Source of the DNA: an uncultured Spirochaetota bacterium
GTDB taxonomy: Bacteria > Spirochaetota > Spirochaetia > Treponematales > Treponemataceae
Direction: 5' to 3'
Length of the DNA stretch: 64,000 nt
Assembly (NCBI GenBank): GCA_944389415.1
Contig: CALXMF010000004.1
Span: 62,001 to 126,000, forward strand
Below are positions 54,634 to 62,594 of the stretch, in pieces (within the stretch, counting starts at the first letter, position 1; every line of letters starts with the position of its first letter). Below the pieces are notes generated by a model. That model was not told where the DNA came from, did no database searches, and worked only from the letters and a program-made list of their open reading frames with translations. The translations under genes were made by a program, and so were the position numbers.

Positions 54634-55426
54634 CTGCATCATCCTCCTCGGTAATATCGGCCGGAGACAGCTCAAGCTCTGTTTCCAAGGTCTTAGACAG
54701 TTGTTCCAATGTCAGGTTATAATGAAGTTTAGAATCATAAGCGAGACTAATAGCTCCTGTTTCCTCTGAAACAACAAGAACAACCGCGTCTGTTTGTTCG
54801 CTGACACCAAGCGCTGCCCGATGTCTTGTTCCAAAAGTCTTTTTAATATCATATTGTTCTGAAAGCGGCAGAAAACATCCTGCTGCAACAATTTTTCCGC
54901 CCTGTACAATAACTGCGCCGTCATGCAGCGGAGTATCATACCGGAATATGGTTACTAACAGATTTGAAGTTATTTTTGCATCAAGACGGGTCCCTGTTTC
55001 TATAATACCTTTTAATTCTGTGTGATTAATAAAAACAACAAGCATACCCCGTTTGCATGCGGAAAGCTGTTCCGCAGCCAGCAGCACAGACTCTATCGAA
55101 GTATGGCGGGGCCTGTTGCCAATTGCAAACCAAGACCCCTGACCGAGTTTTAAAAAAATCTTTCTCAGCTCCGGCTGAAACACTATACAGAATCCGATGA
55201 CCAGACTGGGACCGCTTATATTAAGCAGCCATTGCAATGTTTTCAGATTTAAAACCAGCGCCAAAACATACGCAACCGCAATAATAACTCCGGCTTTGAT
55301 AATCTGCATTCCATTTGTTTTTACGAGCAGCCCATACACTTTGTAGAGCAGAAAAGCCAAGAATAAAATATCCAATACAATCTGTATAATTTCTACCGGT
55401 GAGTGAAGGCTTGAAAAAGGACTCAT
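54611..55426 (-). CDS. cdaA: Membrane diadenylate cyclase CdaA
   Basis: 271 residues. Three N-terminal membrane helices, then the DAC domain with YDTPLHDGAVIVQGG (DGA motif) and TRHRAALGVSEQTDAVVLVVSEETG (RHR motif), the two active-site parts that join two ATP into c-di-AMP. Controls osmolyte and wall homeostasis. It forms a pair with the YbbR gene and lies 2 nt after folP. Confidence 0.95.
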   Translation of the reverse strand: MSPFSSLHSPVEIIQIVLDILFLAFLLYKVYGLLVKTNGMQIIKAGVIIAVAYVLALVLNLKTLQWLLNISGPSLVIGFCIVFQPELRKIFLKLGQGSWFAIGNRPRHTSIESVLLAAEQLSACKRGMLVVFINHTELKGIIETGTRLDAKITSNLLVTIFRYDTPLHDGAVIVQGGKIVAAGCFLPLSEQYDIKKTFGTRHRAALGVSEQTDAVVLVVSEETGAISLAYDSKLHYNLTLEQLSKTLETELELSPADITEEDDADAVQGKL

Positions 55427-55428
55427 AA

Positions 55429-56268
55429 CTATAAATTCCTCAGTATTTTAAGCATATCAACCGTTTCACGAACATCATGGACACGGACAATAGAAGCACC
55501 GCACTGAACAGCAATCAGATTTGCAGCAAGCGTGCCGGCAAGCCGTCCGGCAACATCCCTGCCAGTCATCTCGCCAATACACGTTTTTCTTGATAAACCC
55601 ATCAAGACTGGATACTGTCCGCCGCACAACTTTCCACACTCCTGAATCAGGATACGATTGGCGGCAAGATCTTTTCCAAAACCGATTCCAGGATCAATAA
55701 TGATTTGCTTCTTCTGAATTCCTTTTGACAGTGCATACTCAATACGCTGATGCAAATAAGAATCCACTTCAGCAAACACATCAGTATACGATGTATGCTG
55801 CTGCATTATAACAGGATTTCCCCGTTTATGCATCAATATCACCGGGATACCGGTCTCAGCAATATATTCCGCAGCCGCTTCATCATCTTCAAGCGCAGAA
55901 ATATCATTGCACATATTTGCGCCAGCCTCATAAGCTGCCTGCATAACCTGCTGTTTCCTTGTATCCACCGATATGACACAGTCAGACTTACTGCGCAGTT
56001 CCTGAATCACCGGAATAATTCTGGCTATTTCTTCTTCTGCAGAAACATATTCTGCTCCCGGACGGCTTGACTCCCCGCCAATATCAATAATCTGCGCTCC
56101 ATCAGCAATCTGCATAAGAGCTTTATCAACAGCGTCATGCACAGCATGAAGCGCACACCTGCTGCCAGACCAAAAAGAATCAGGAGTGATATTTACAATT
56201 CCCATCACAAACGCCGGAAGTTCCGTACGTATAACTCCGCCGCCTACACACAGTTCATTACACCTCAT
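55429..56268 (-). CDS. folP: Dihydropteroate synthase
   Basis: About 279 residues from the ATG at 56268. FVMGIVNITPDSFWSG, IDIGGESSRPGAE and the phosphate loop VMLGLSRKTCIGEMTGR... pattern; VSVDTRKQQV and IIIDPGIGFGKDL are DHPS motifs. It joins p-aminobenzoate to the pterin for folate. A TTG 4 codons earlier is possible; dxs ends 14 nt upstream. Confidence 0.93.
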   Translation of the reverse strand: MRCNELCVGGGVIRTELPAFVMGIVNITPDSFWSGSRCALHAVHDAVDKALMQIADGAQIIDIGGESSRPGAEYVSAEEEIARIIPVIQELRSKSDCVISVDTRKQQVMQAAYEAGANMCNDISALEDDEAAAEYIAETGIPVILMHKRGNPVIMQQHTSYTDVFAEVDSYLHQRIEYALSKGIQKKQIIIDPGIGFGKDLAANRILIQECGKLCGGQYPVLMGLSRKTCIGEMTGRDVAGRLAGTLAANLIAVQCGASIVRVHDVRETVDMLKILRNL

Positions 56269-56282
56269 ACCGTACCACAACC

Positions 56283-58184
56283 TTACAGCACTGAATATGC
56301 ATACCGACTCAAATCATCAGGAGCAAGACCGGCATCAGCAAGCACCTCGGAACGTTTCCCCTGCGCTAAAAACTGATCCGGAAAACCAACAGCTATACAT
56401 TTACCATCAGGAACAATTTTTTTATAACAGACGGCCAGATACTCTCCAATACCTCCGGCAAGCATTCCATCTTCTGCAAACACAACAGACTGATACTGCC
56501 GTGAGATTTCATTAAAATATTCAATATCAATTGGTTTTATAAACCGCAAATTATAAATATCAGCAAACACATTTTTAAAAGCAAGCTGTCTGCACGCGGT
56601 TAGAACTTCTGAAAATATGCCTCCTGTACAGACAAACAGCAGTTTCTTTCCGCAATTACGTTCTAATAACAAAGAAGTCTCAGTATCACAATAATCAGAA
56701 CAACGCAAAAGAACACCGCGCCCCTCTGCTACCGGCAAAGAAAATTCAGGGAACTCAGATGGACACGATGTTTTTGGATAGCGTATCACAACAGGCGCTT
56801 TTCGCTGAGCTGCCCAAAACAGCAATAACTCAAGTTCCGCAGCAGAAGCAGGCGCAGTCAAAATCAGATTTGGAACGGAACGCATCTGTGCTATATCAAA
56901 AATTCCCTGATGAGTTTCTCCATCATCAGGTACTGCACCAGCTCTATCCAACACAAAAATAGACGGACAAGCAGGAATTGCAATATCATGAATTAACTGA
57001 TCTATCGCCCGCTGCATAAAAGTTGAATATATCGCTGTTACCGGCAGCGCGCCTGCCGCAGCAAGCCCACCGGCAAATGTGACCGCGTGCTGTTCCGCAA
57101 TGCCAACATCAAAAAAACGCTCAGGATATTTACGAGAGAAACGGCTCAATCCGGTTCCTTTAGACATCGCCGCCGTTATCGCGACAACACGACTGTCTGC
57201 CGCCGCAAGTTTCATAAGCGCATTTGAGAATGCTTCGGTATAACTCATTGCATCGAATTTTTCAACAGTACCATCAGAAATACAAAATGGACCGATTCCA
57301 TGAAATGCAGCCGGATCATTTTCAGCGGGACTGTATCCCCGCCCCTTTTTAGTAAGCACATGAATAACAACGGGACGTGAAAGATGCTTTGCCTTTCGCA
57401 GAACCCGTTCCAAATCAGTCATATTATGCCCATCAAGAGGACCAACATATTCAAAGCCCAAATCAGAAAAAATGTTCGTCTGAAAAAAGAGCCCTTTTAA
57501 TCCACGTTTAAAACGAAATATAAAATGTGTTAAAAACTTGTTTACCAGCGGGATTCTGGCAACAGCTCTGTCTATGGTGTAACGAAAAGACTGATACGAT
57601 GAAGTCGTTGTCAGCCGGCTCAAATACCTTGACAGCGCACCGGTATTCTCACTGATTGACATTTGATTATCATTTAAAATAACAATCAGATTCTTAGCCA
57701 AAAGTCCCGCATGAGATAAAGCCTCAAACGCCATACCGCCAGTCAGTGCACCGTCTCCAATGACGGCAACAACCTTTCCTTCAATGTTAAGAAGTTCTCT
57801 GCCGGTAAGCATACCAAGTGCAGATGAAATAGAAGTAGATGAATGACCTGCGTCAAAGAAATCATGAGAACTCTCACTGCGTTTTGTAAAACCTGACAGT
57901 CCGCCGTGTTTTCGCAATGTAGAAAAACGATCATAACGGCCCGTTATCAGTTTATGAGTATAACACTGGTGACTGACATCCCAAATAATCGCATCAGTTG
58001 GACTGTCAAACACCCTATGCAGTGCAAGAGTAAGTTCTACTGTTCCCAAATTACTGGCAAGATGTCCGCCGTTTTTGGCAACAGTCTCTAATATTGTTTT
58101 TCGAATATCAGCAGCAAGGGCAGCAAGCTGCTTTCTATCCAAACGTTTAATATCTTTAGGCGAATGTATTTCGGATAGAAGCGT
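56283..58184 (-). CDS. dxs: 1-deoxy-D-xylulose-5-phosphate synthase, probable ACG start
   Basis: 633 residues if started at ACG 58184, 619 from the first standard codon (TTG 58142). The ACG reading gives MLLSEIHSPKDIKRLDRKQL, and DXS proteins usually begin MLLDKIxSPEDLKKL, so homology supports the longer form. AGAGGAG lies 6 nt before the ACG, while the TTG has no ribosome site. TPP motif GDGALTGGMAFEALSHAG...NDNQMSIS, then the transketolase middle domain with DVGIAEQHAVTFAGGLA. First step of the MEP isoprenoid path. First gene of the operon. Confidence 0.93.
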   Translation of the reverse strand, partial: TLLSEIHSPKDIKRLDRKQLAALAADIRKTILETVAKNGGHLASNLGTVELTLALHRVFDSPTDAIIWDVSHQCYTHKLITGRYDRFSTLRKHGGLSGFTKRSESSHDFFDAGHSSTSISSALGMLTGRELLNIEGKVVAVIGDGALTGGMAFEALSHAGLLAKNLIVILNDNQMSISENTGALSRYLSRLTTTSSYQSFRYTIDRAVARIPLVNKFLTHFIFRFKRGLKGLFFQTNIFSDLGFEYVGPLDGHNMTDLERVLRKAKHLSRPVVIHVLTKKGRGYSPAENDPAAFHGIGPFCISDGTVEKFDAMSYTEAFSNALMKLAAADSRVVAITAAMSKGTGLSRFSRKYPERFFDVGIAEQHAVTFAGGLAAAGALPVTAIYSTFMQRAIDQLIHDIAIPACPSIFVLDRAGAVPDDGETHQGIFDIAQMRSVPNLILTAPASAAELELLLFWAAQRKAPVVIRYPKTSCPSEFPEFSLPVAEGRGVLLRCSDYCDTETSLLLERNCGKKLLFVCTGGIFSEVLTACRQLAFKNVFADIYNLRFIKPIDIEYFNEISRQYQSVVFAEDGMLAGGIGEYLAVCYKKIVPDGKCIAVGFPDQFLAQGKRSEVLADAGLAPDDLSRYAYSVL

Positions 58185-58217
58185 AAAACACTCCTCTTAT
58201 AGAGTATCTAAGAGCAA

Positions 58218-58266
58218 CAAAAAAGACCGCAGTTTAAGTTGCTCACGCAACTAAAAGCAGCGGTCT
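58218..58266 (-). terminator. Terminator after the small ribosomal-type protein gene
   Basis: Outer stem AGACCGC (58224-58230)/GCGGTCT (58260-58266), inner stem AGTTGC/GCAACT, then T6 on the minus strand. It separates the omega-miaA transcript from dxs. Confidence 0.75.
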
Positions 58267-58348
58267 CCATCGGCAAAAACAAAACCGACGCACATAGGCA
58301 AACTGTACATATAGTACTTTTACACAGAACGTGTGTTTGCAGAACAAA

Positions 58349-58438
58349 CTACTTGTTCTTATGCCGATTTCGTCTCAGCTTCTTCTTGCGCTTATGTGTT
58401 GCAATCTTTTGGCGCTTTCTTTTCTTTCCGCAAGGCAC
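58349..58438 (-). CDS. Tiny basic ribosomal-type protein (AURKAIP1/COX24 domain)
   Basis: 29 residues: starts MPCGKKRKRQKIATHKRKKK and ends NRHKNK. It starts at GTG with AAGGAG 8 nt upstream. Proteins of this short, Lys/Arg-only type are mitochondrial-small-subunit-like ribosomal proteins (bTHX/mS38-like) found in Bacteroidetes and spirochaetes. Too short for most gene finders. It lies between miaA and the terminator. Confidence 0.8.
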   Translation of the reverse strand: MPCGKKRKRQKIATHKRKKKLRRNRHKNK

Positions 58439-58503
58439 AATGGCACTCCTTATTGAAAACTGTATATATTATCATCAATTCAGACTTTTTCGTCAAGTCT
58501 GAA

Positions 58504-59472
58504 TCAGTGATTTGCCTCATTTTTAAAAGCGGCAATATGTTTCACTATTCCTTCATAATCATCAGCATCAAATAGCACCGATGATGGGATTCCTCTAAAA
58601 AAAGTTTCCTGGCGTTTAGCGTAATGACGGCTGTCAGTTATGATCTGCGCTTTGACTGCACGCAGCCATGATTCTCTTGAATCAAAATCACTTTGCCGCA
58701 CAGTAAAAAATTCTCTGTAACCAATCGCCTGCATTCCCGGGTCCTGTTCAGTAAATCCCTGGTACACCAGTGACTCAAATTCCTGAGCTAGTCCGCTGCG
58801 AAACATCTGCTCAACACGAAGCACGATACGCTCATACAGAATCTTTCTGTCCCGCACTAATATAATAGTACAAAAACGATACTGACTGCGCGTCTGTAAC
58901 GGAAGCCGGTACTTACTCAGCGGCTTTCCTGTTGTATAATATATTTCAAGCGCACGCAGTATACGGTACGCGTCATTAGGATGAATTTTTAACGCACTTT
59001 CGGGGTCTGTTTTCCGAAGTTCCGCGTACAGCACCTCCGCTCCATCCTGTTTTAAACGGTTCTGAAGTTGAATACGCACAGCCGGTTCAGCTTCGGGTGT
59101 CGGCGGCAAACCGCAGATAAAATTTTTTATATAAAATGCAGTTCCGCCCATTATCAGCGGAATCTTGCCGCGTCCAAAAATCTCCGCACAGCATTCATCC
59201 GCCAGACGGACAAATTCACCTGCTCCAAACGGATCAGCAGGTGAATGAATATCAATTAAATAATGAGGCAGACGTTGACGCAGACTGGCATCAGGTTTTG
59301 CAGTGCCAATATCCATTCCCCGATACACCTGCATCGAATCAGCACTGATTACTTCTGCCATCCCTGCGAAAGGACTGTCAGCATCAGCTGAAAATAATCT
59401 ATCAGCAAGAGCTGTTTTTCCGCAGGCTGTCGCCCCAAACAGCACCAGCACAGGAATCGGCGTGCCGTTCAT
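58504..59472 (-). CDS. miaA: tRNA dimethylallyltransferase MiaA
   Basis: 322 residues. P-loop VLFGATACGKTALADRL, then ISADSMQVYRGMDIGTAKP (DSxQvYr), LIMGGTAFYIKNFICGL, and QAIGYREF. It puts the dimethylallyl group on A37 of tRNAs. Dimethylallyl diphosphate is a product of the Dxs path. It lies 4 nt after rpoZ. Confidence 0.95.
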   Translation of the reverse strand: MNGTPIPVLVLFGATACGKTALADRLFSADADSPFAGMAEVISADSMQVYRGMDIGTAKPDASLRQRLPHYLIDIHSPADPFGAGEFVRLADECCAEIFGRGKIPLIMGGTAFYIKNFICGLPPTPEAEPAVRIQLQNRLKQDGAEVLYAELRKTDPESALKIHPNDAYRILRALEIYYTTGKPLSKYRLPLQTRSQYRFCTIILVRDRKILYERIVLRVEQMFRSGLAQEFESLVYQGFTEQDPGMQAIGYREFFTVRQSDFDSRESWLRAVKAQIITDSRHYAKRQETFFRGIPSSVLFDADDYEGIVKHIAAFKNEANH

Positions 59473-59476
59473 AAAA

Positions 59477-59668
59477 CTAATTTTCTATACTGTATGTAAC
59501 ACTCTTATCAAAAAGCTGTTCAGCAGCAACAGAGACAACTTTATCATCATTTGCCTCAATAACCGGATCTTTTACCATCGAAAGCTGAAAAGCTCTGCGG
59601 CTTGCGGCGCAAGTTATTTCATAAATATTATCTTTGAACTTAATCAGTTGCTCAAGCGGAAATATCAT
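59477..59668 (-). CDS. rpoZ: RNA polymerase omega subunit
   Basis: 63 residues from the ATG at 59668, with GAGGTG 4 nt upstream. IFPLEQLIKFKDNIYEITCAASRRA is the omega core and VAAEQLFDKSV the second helix. It helps assemble the polymerase. The longer upstream frame overlaps no ribosome site and is not used. Confidence 0.85.
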   Translation of the reverse strand: MIFPLEQLIKFKDNIYEITCAASRRAFQLSMVKDPVIEANDDKVVSVAAEQLFDKSVTYSIEN

Positions 59669-59773
59669 TACACACCTCGCTAAAAATTCAGGTACAATAT
59701 AATATAAAAGAAAAAACTGTTTATGTAAACTCATATCCAAAGCAAAAAAACACAGAATTTGCTGTGAACATAC

Positions 59774-59802
59774 TTGCATAAAGTATCTGTATATGATATA
59801 TT
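59774..59802 (+). promoter_or_regulatory. Promoter of tRNA-Asp
   Basis: TTGCAT (59774-59779), 17-nt spacer, TATATT (59797-59802), 12 nt before the tRNA. Confidence 0.6.
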
Positions 59803-59814
59803 CTTATTCATCAC

Positions 59815-59888
59815 GGGGGCGTAGCGAAGCTGGTTATCGCGTCGGCCTGTCAAGCCGAAGATCGCGGGTTCAAGCCCCGTCGCTCCCG
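59815..59888 (+). tRNA. tRNA-Asp (GTC)
   Basis: 74 nt. Acceptor GGGGGCG with CGCTCCC, anticodon loop CTGTCAA (anticodon GTC), T-arm GGGTTCAAGCCC. Discriminator G; no encoded CCA. Confidence 0.95.
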
Positions 59889-59889
59889 C

Positions 59890-59925
59890 TAAGCACCTAC
59901 CGTATTTGGTACGGTGCTTTTTTTT
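59890..59925 (+). terminator. Terminator between tRNA-Asp and tRNA-Pro
   Basis: Stem AAGCACC...GGTGCTT around TACCGTATTTGGTAC, then T8. It lies 2 nt after tRNA-Asp and directly before tRNA-Pro, so tRNA-Pro may depend on read-through or has its promoter in this hairpin. Confidence 0.75.
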
Positions 59926-59998
59926 CGGGCAGTAGCGCAGGTGGTAGCGCGCTAGGTTCGGGACTTAGAGGTCGCGGGTTCGAATCCCGCCTGCCCGA
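59926..59998 (+). tRNA. tRNA-Pro (CGG)
   Basis: 73 nt. Acceptor CGGGCAG with CTGCCCG, anticodon arm CTAGG-TTCGGGA-CTTAG giving anticodon CGG, T-arm GGGTTCGAATCCC. Discriminator A; no CCA encoded. Confidence 0.88.
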
Positions 59999-60039
59999 CT
60001 CTATTTATATTCTATTTCTATGCTAAATTATCAGTCATT

Positions 60040-60260
60040 ACATTTTTAATCTATTTTTGATCCGTTTTTAGTCTTTTTTTATTTTAAAATATGCTTATCT
60101 TTAAGCCATTGTTACATTATCTTTGAATCAAAAATACACTGTTTTTATTTTAAAAATAATTTATTTTGCGTTCAAAAAAAGATTATCTTTGAATTAAAAA
60201 TACACTATTTTTGTTTTGAAAATAATTTATTTTGCGCTTAAAAAAAGATTATTTTTAAAT
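60040..60260. repeat. AT-rich tract with 66-bp tandem repeat
   Basis: The gap 59999-60322 holds no supported gene. Two near-identical units (60116-60181 and 60182-60247) begin ATTATCTTTGAAT and end TTATTTTGCG.TTAAAAAAAG-like; they differ at only a few bases. A partial third copy follows. Related words (AAAAAAGATTATTTT) are in the tract at 24.8-25.0 kb, also next to tRNAs. Confidence 0.65.
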
Positions 60261-60322
60261 ATCTGATAATGTATCACACAGAAACGGCAATATATACCGC
60301 TCCTGTGCGCGTTGCAGAAATA

Positions 60323-61573
60323 CTATTGATATTGTTTTAAAATTTCCGCATCCCGTGTAAAAAGACCTGAATTAGCAATAATAAATTTTTCTATCGAATT
60401 AAGTCCTTTTCTCTTTTGACGATAATTCTGGGCGACACCGTTATAACGGTACTGCGCGTTTTCTTCTTTATAAAATCCGTTAACCGAATCATCAGTATAC
60501 GGAAGGGCCTCTGTACGCAGCAGAAGTCCGTATAAATCCTGGACATATGCCTGGAATTCTCCGTAGCAGAACGAGCTTGAGTGTCCAAAACCAAGACCAT
60601 GTCCCATCTCGTGCGCTATCAATGCGGAATCTTCACTGTTGCTGCCGTAATAGTGAGAATAGAATACCCATGTATCTACACCGAGCGTAGCGCCTCCGCC
60701 AAGCCCGCCGCCTATCGCGGTTACACCGACATTAAAATGTTCTTTATTATATATCTGTGTAAGCAGTTTCTCATAATCAGCTTGTGAAGAATAATAATAT
60801 CCACTATCGGTGTGAAAGTGTTTTCCGTTGTTATTTGATTTTGGATAGTTTACCGCCGTAAACGAATATAACATTTCATCAGAATCAAATACAGCGGCCA
60901 TATTAGTAATCATGATAATCCATTCACGGGCATACAGAGCGTTTATCTCTCTCCAGTTACCTCCGCTGTAATTACCAAATGTTACTTTCCAATGAGGACG
61001 CATTCCTGCTATTTTTTGATACCAGGGGTCAAGAGACGTAATTGAATACTTAATATTATTTTGTGAAACAGAATCAAAGAACGCAGATACCCACTTTCCA
61101 CTTCTTGTCTGATACTCTGTTACGCCTTTAGAAAAAGGAACCGTATATACTTGCTGCGAAAGTGCAGGCAATTCCTGAATATGCATCAGATAAATATCTT
61201 CTTGATATTCAGGAATATTCATCCAGATACGTACATCTTTAACAGGCCGCATTGCGTAACTTATCACCTGAATAGTTGTCTCTGAAAGCCATTTTACCTG
61301 CAGCGGCTGATTAACATAAAAATAACGTTTCTCCTGATCTGTAATAGTTTCAAATGATTCTTCATTTTGCAGGATCAAACTTTTTCTCACAGAATATTGT
61401 TCCGCATCATCGGCACGAAGATTCTTAATCTCTGTTGGAACCGAAGGCCGGGGTATATCTAAAGGAATATTATATACTTGCTGCTGGCATCCAGCAGCAA
61501 AAGAAGCAAAAAATACAGCTGAGGCTGTATACAGGAAAAAAGTTTTAATCTTGTTTTTATACGTTTTTTTCAA
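60323..61573 (-). CDS. Metzincin-type lipoprotein protease
   Basis: 416 residues, TTG start with GGAG 6 nt upstream. Lipoprotein signal: AVFFASFAAGC with Cys for lipidation. The zinc motif ALIAHEMGHGLGFGHSSSFC (HExxHxxGxxH) marks a metzincin. The region before it is beta-rich (WVSAFFDSVSQNNIKYSITS). It is likely exposed at the cell surface or in the periplasm and could digest host or own proteins. No neighbour explains it. Confidence 0.8.
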   Translation of the reverse strand: MKKTYKNKIKTFFLYTASAVFFASFAAGCQQQVYNIPLDIPRPSVPTEIKNLRADDAEQYSVRKSLILQNEESFETITDQEKRYFYVNQPLQVKWLSETTIQVISYAMRPVKDVRIWMNIPEYQEDIYLMHIQELPALSQQVYTVPFSKGVTEYQTRSGKWVSAFFDSVSQNNIKYSITSLDPWYQKIAGMRPHWKVTFGNYSGGNWREINALYAREWIIMITNMAAVFDSDEMLYSFTAVNYPKSNNNGKHFHTDSGYYYSSQADYEKLLTQIYNKEHFNVGVTAIGGGLGGGATLGVDTWVFYSHYYGSNSEDSALIAHEMGHGLGFGHSSSFCYGEFQAYVQDLYGLLLRTEALPYTDDSVNGFYKEENAQYRYNGVAQNYRQKRKGLNSIEKFIIANSGLFTRDAEILKQYQ

Positions 61574-61747
61574 TTGTTACTCCAATATATGAATATTATT
61601 TATATCGACATATCAAATTACAAGTTATCATGAAAACCAGTTCATACAGAAATAAATTCAGCCAGCAACTCTCCGATATACAAGATATACTAGTATCATA
61701 CAGTAATATGTGATCTTTTTTATCCGAACTGCCTGCAAATATTTTTC

Positions 61748-61777
61748 TTGACCGCTCTATCATCTTTAGGGTACAAT
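61748..61777 (+). promoter_or_regulatory. Promoter of the isochorismatase-family gene, leaderless type
   Basis: TTGACC (61748-61753), 18-nt spacer, TACAAT (61772-61777), 6 nt to the ATG at 61784. The -35 TTG is in frame, 12 codons upstream. Confidence 0.65.
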
Positions 61778-61783
61778 ACTTGC

Positions 61784-62572
61784 ATGGTTAATGCAGTAGT
61801 AATTATAGATGCGCAGAATGATTTCTGTGTCCCAAACGGTGCCTTGTATGTTCCCAATGCATCCGAAGACTGCGGACGTCTCGCACAATGGATCAATAAC
61901 AACAGTGATAAAATTGATAACATTCATATGTCACTCGATACCCATCCATCCTATCATATTGCACATCCCATATTCTGGAAAGACGCAGCAGGCAACCATC
62001 CTCCAGTCTATACCGTTATTACCTATAAAGATTTTGAAACAGAAAAATATACACCCGTTGATGCAGCACAAAAAGAATATGTGGCTGAATATCTTATGGC
62101 GCTTGAAACACGGGGACGATACCAACTCACCATCTGGCCTCCGCATTGCCTTGTAGCGACATATGGTTATTGTATCGAATCACGCATCTGGGATGCTGTC
62201 CATACATGGGAAGTATCCCATCCAGGAAAATCCATCGATTTTATCTTAAAAGCGCTGAATTCAAGAACAGAACACTATAGTGCTATACACGCAGAAGTAC
62301 CAGATCCGACAGATACACGTACACGGACTAATTTTGCTTTTATCGAATCGATAAAAAATGTAGACCGTATTATTTTTGCCGGAGAAGCGCTGTCCCACTG
62401 TGTTGCAAATACATTGCAGGATCTCTCCCAGCACATTCCCTATAATAAAATGGTACTGCTTACTGACTGTACTTCAAATGTCGCCGGATTTGAGCATAAA
62501 GGCGCCGCGTTCCTTGAACAAGCCTGCAGCAAGGGTTTACAGGCTGTTTCTTCCACAGAATTCAATCTGTAA
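61784..62572 (+). CDS. Isochorismatase/nicotinamidase-family hydrolase
   Basis: 262 residues from the ATG at 61784. VVIIDAQNDFCVPNGAL holds the catalytic Asp; IWPPHCLVATYG lies where nicotinamidases bind substrate; IIFAGEALSHCVANTLQDL has the nucleophile Cys. Metal His are in THPSYHIAHP. Most likely nicotinamide to nicotinate in NAD salvage, but the family is broad. Confidence 0.85.
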   Translation: MVNAVVIIDAQNDFCVPNGALYVPNASEDCGRLAQWINNNSDKIDNIHMSLDTHPSYHIAHPIFWKDAAGNHPPVYTVITYKDFETEKYTPVDAAQKEYVAEYLMALETRGRYQLTIWPPHCLVATYGYCIESRIWDAVHTWEVSHPGKSIDFILKALNSRTEHYSAIHAEVPDPTDTRTRTNFAFIESIKNVDRIIFAGEALSHCVANTLQDLSQHIPYNKMVLLTDCTSNVAGFEHKGAAFLEQACSKGLQAVSSTEFNL

Positions 62573-62573
62573 C

Positions 62574-62594
62574 GCACAGCTAATACAGCTGTGC
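62574..62594. terminator. Hairpin between convergent genes
   Basis: Perfect stem GCACAGCT (62574-62581) / AGCTGTGC (62587-62594), 5-nt loop, followed on the plus strand by only a short T-run. It overlaps the stop of the FemAB gene. Confidence 0.5.

Noticed and set aside
59793-60026. 77-codon frame on plus
   Set aside because: It reads through tRNA-Asp, a terminator and tRNA-Pro.
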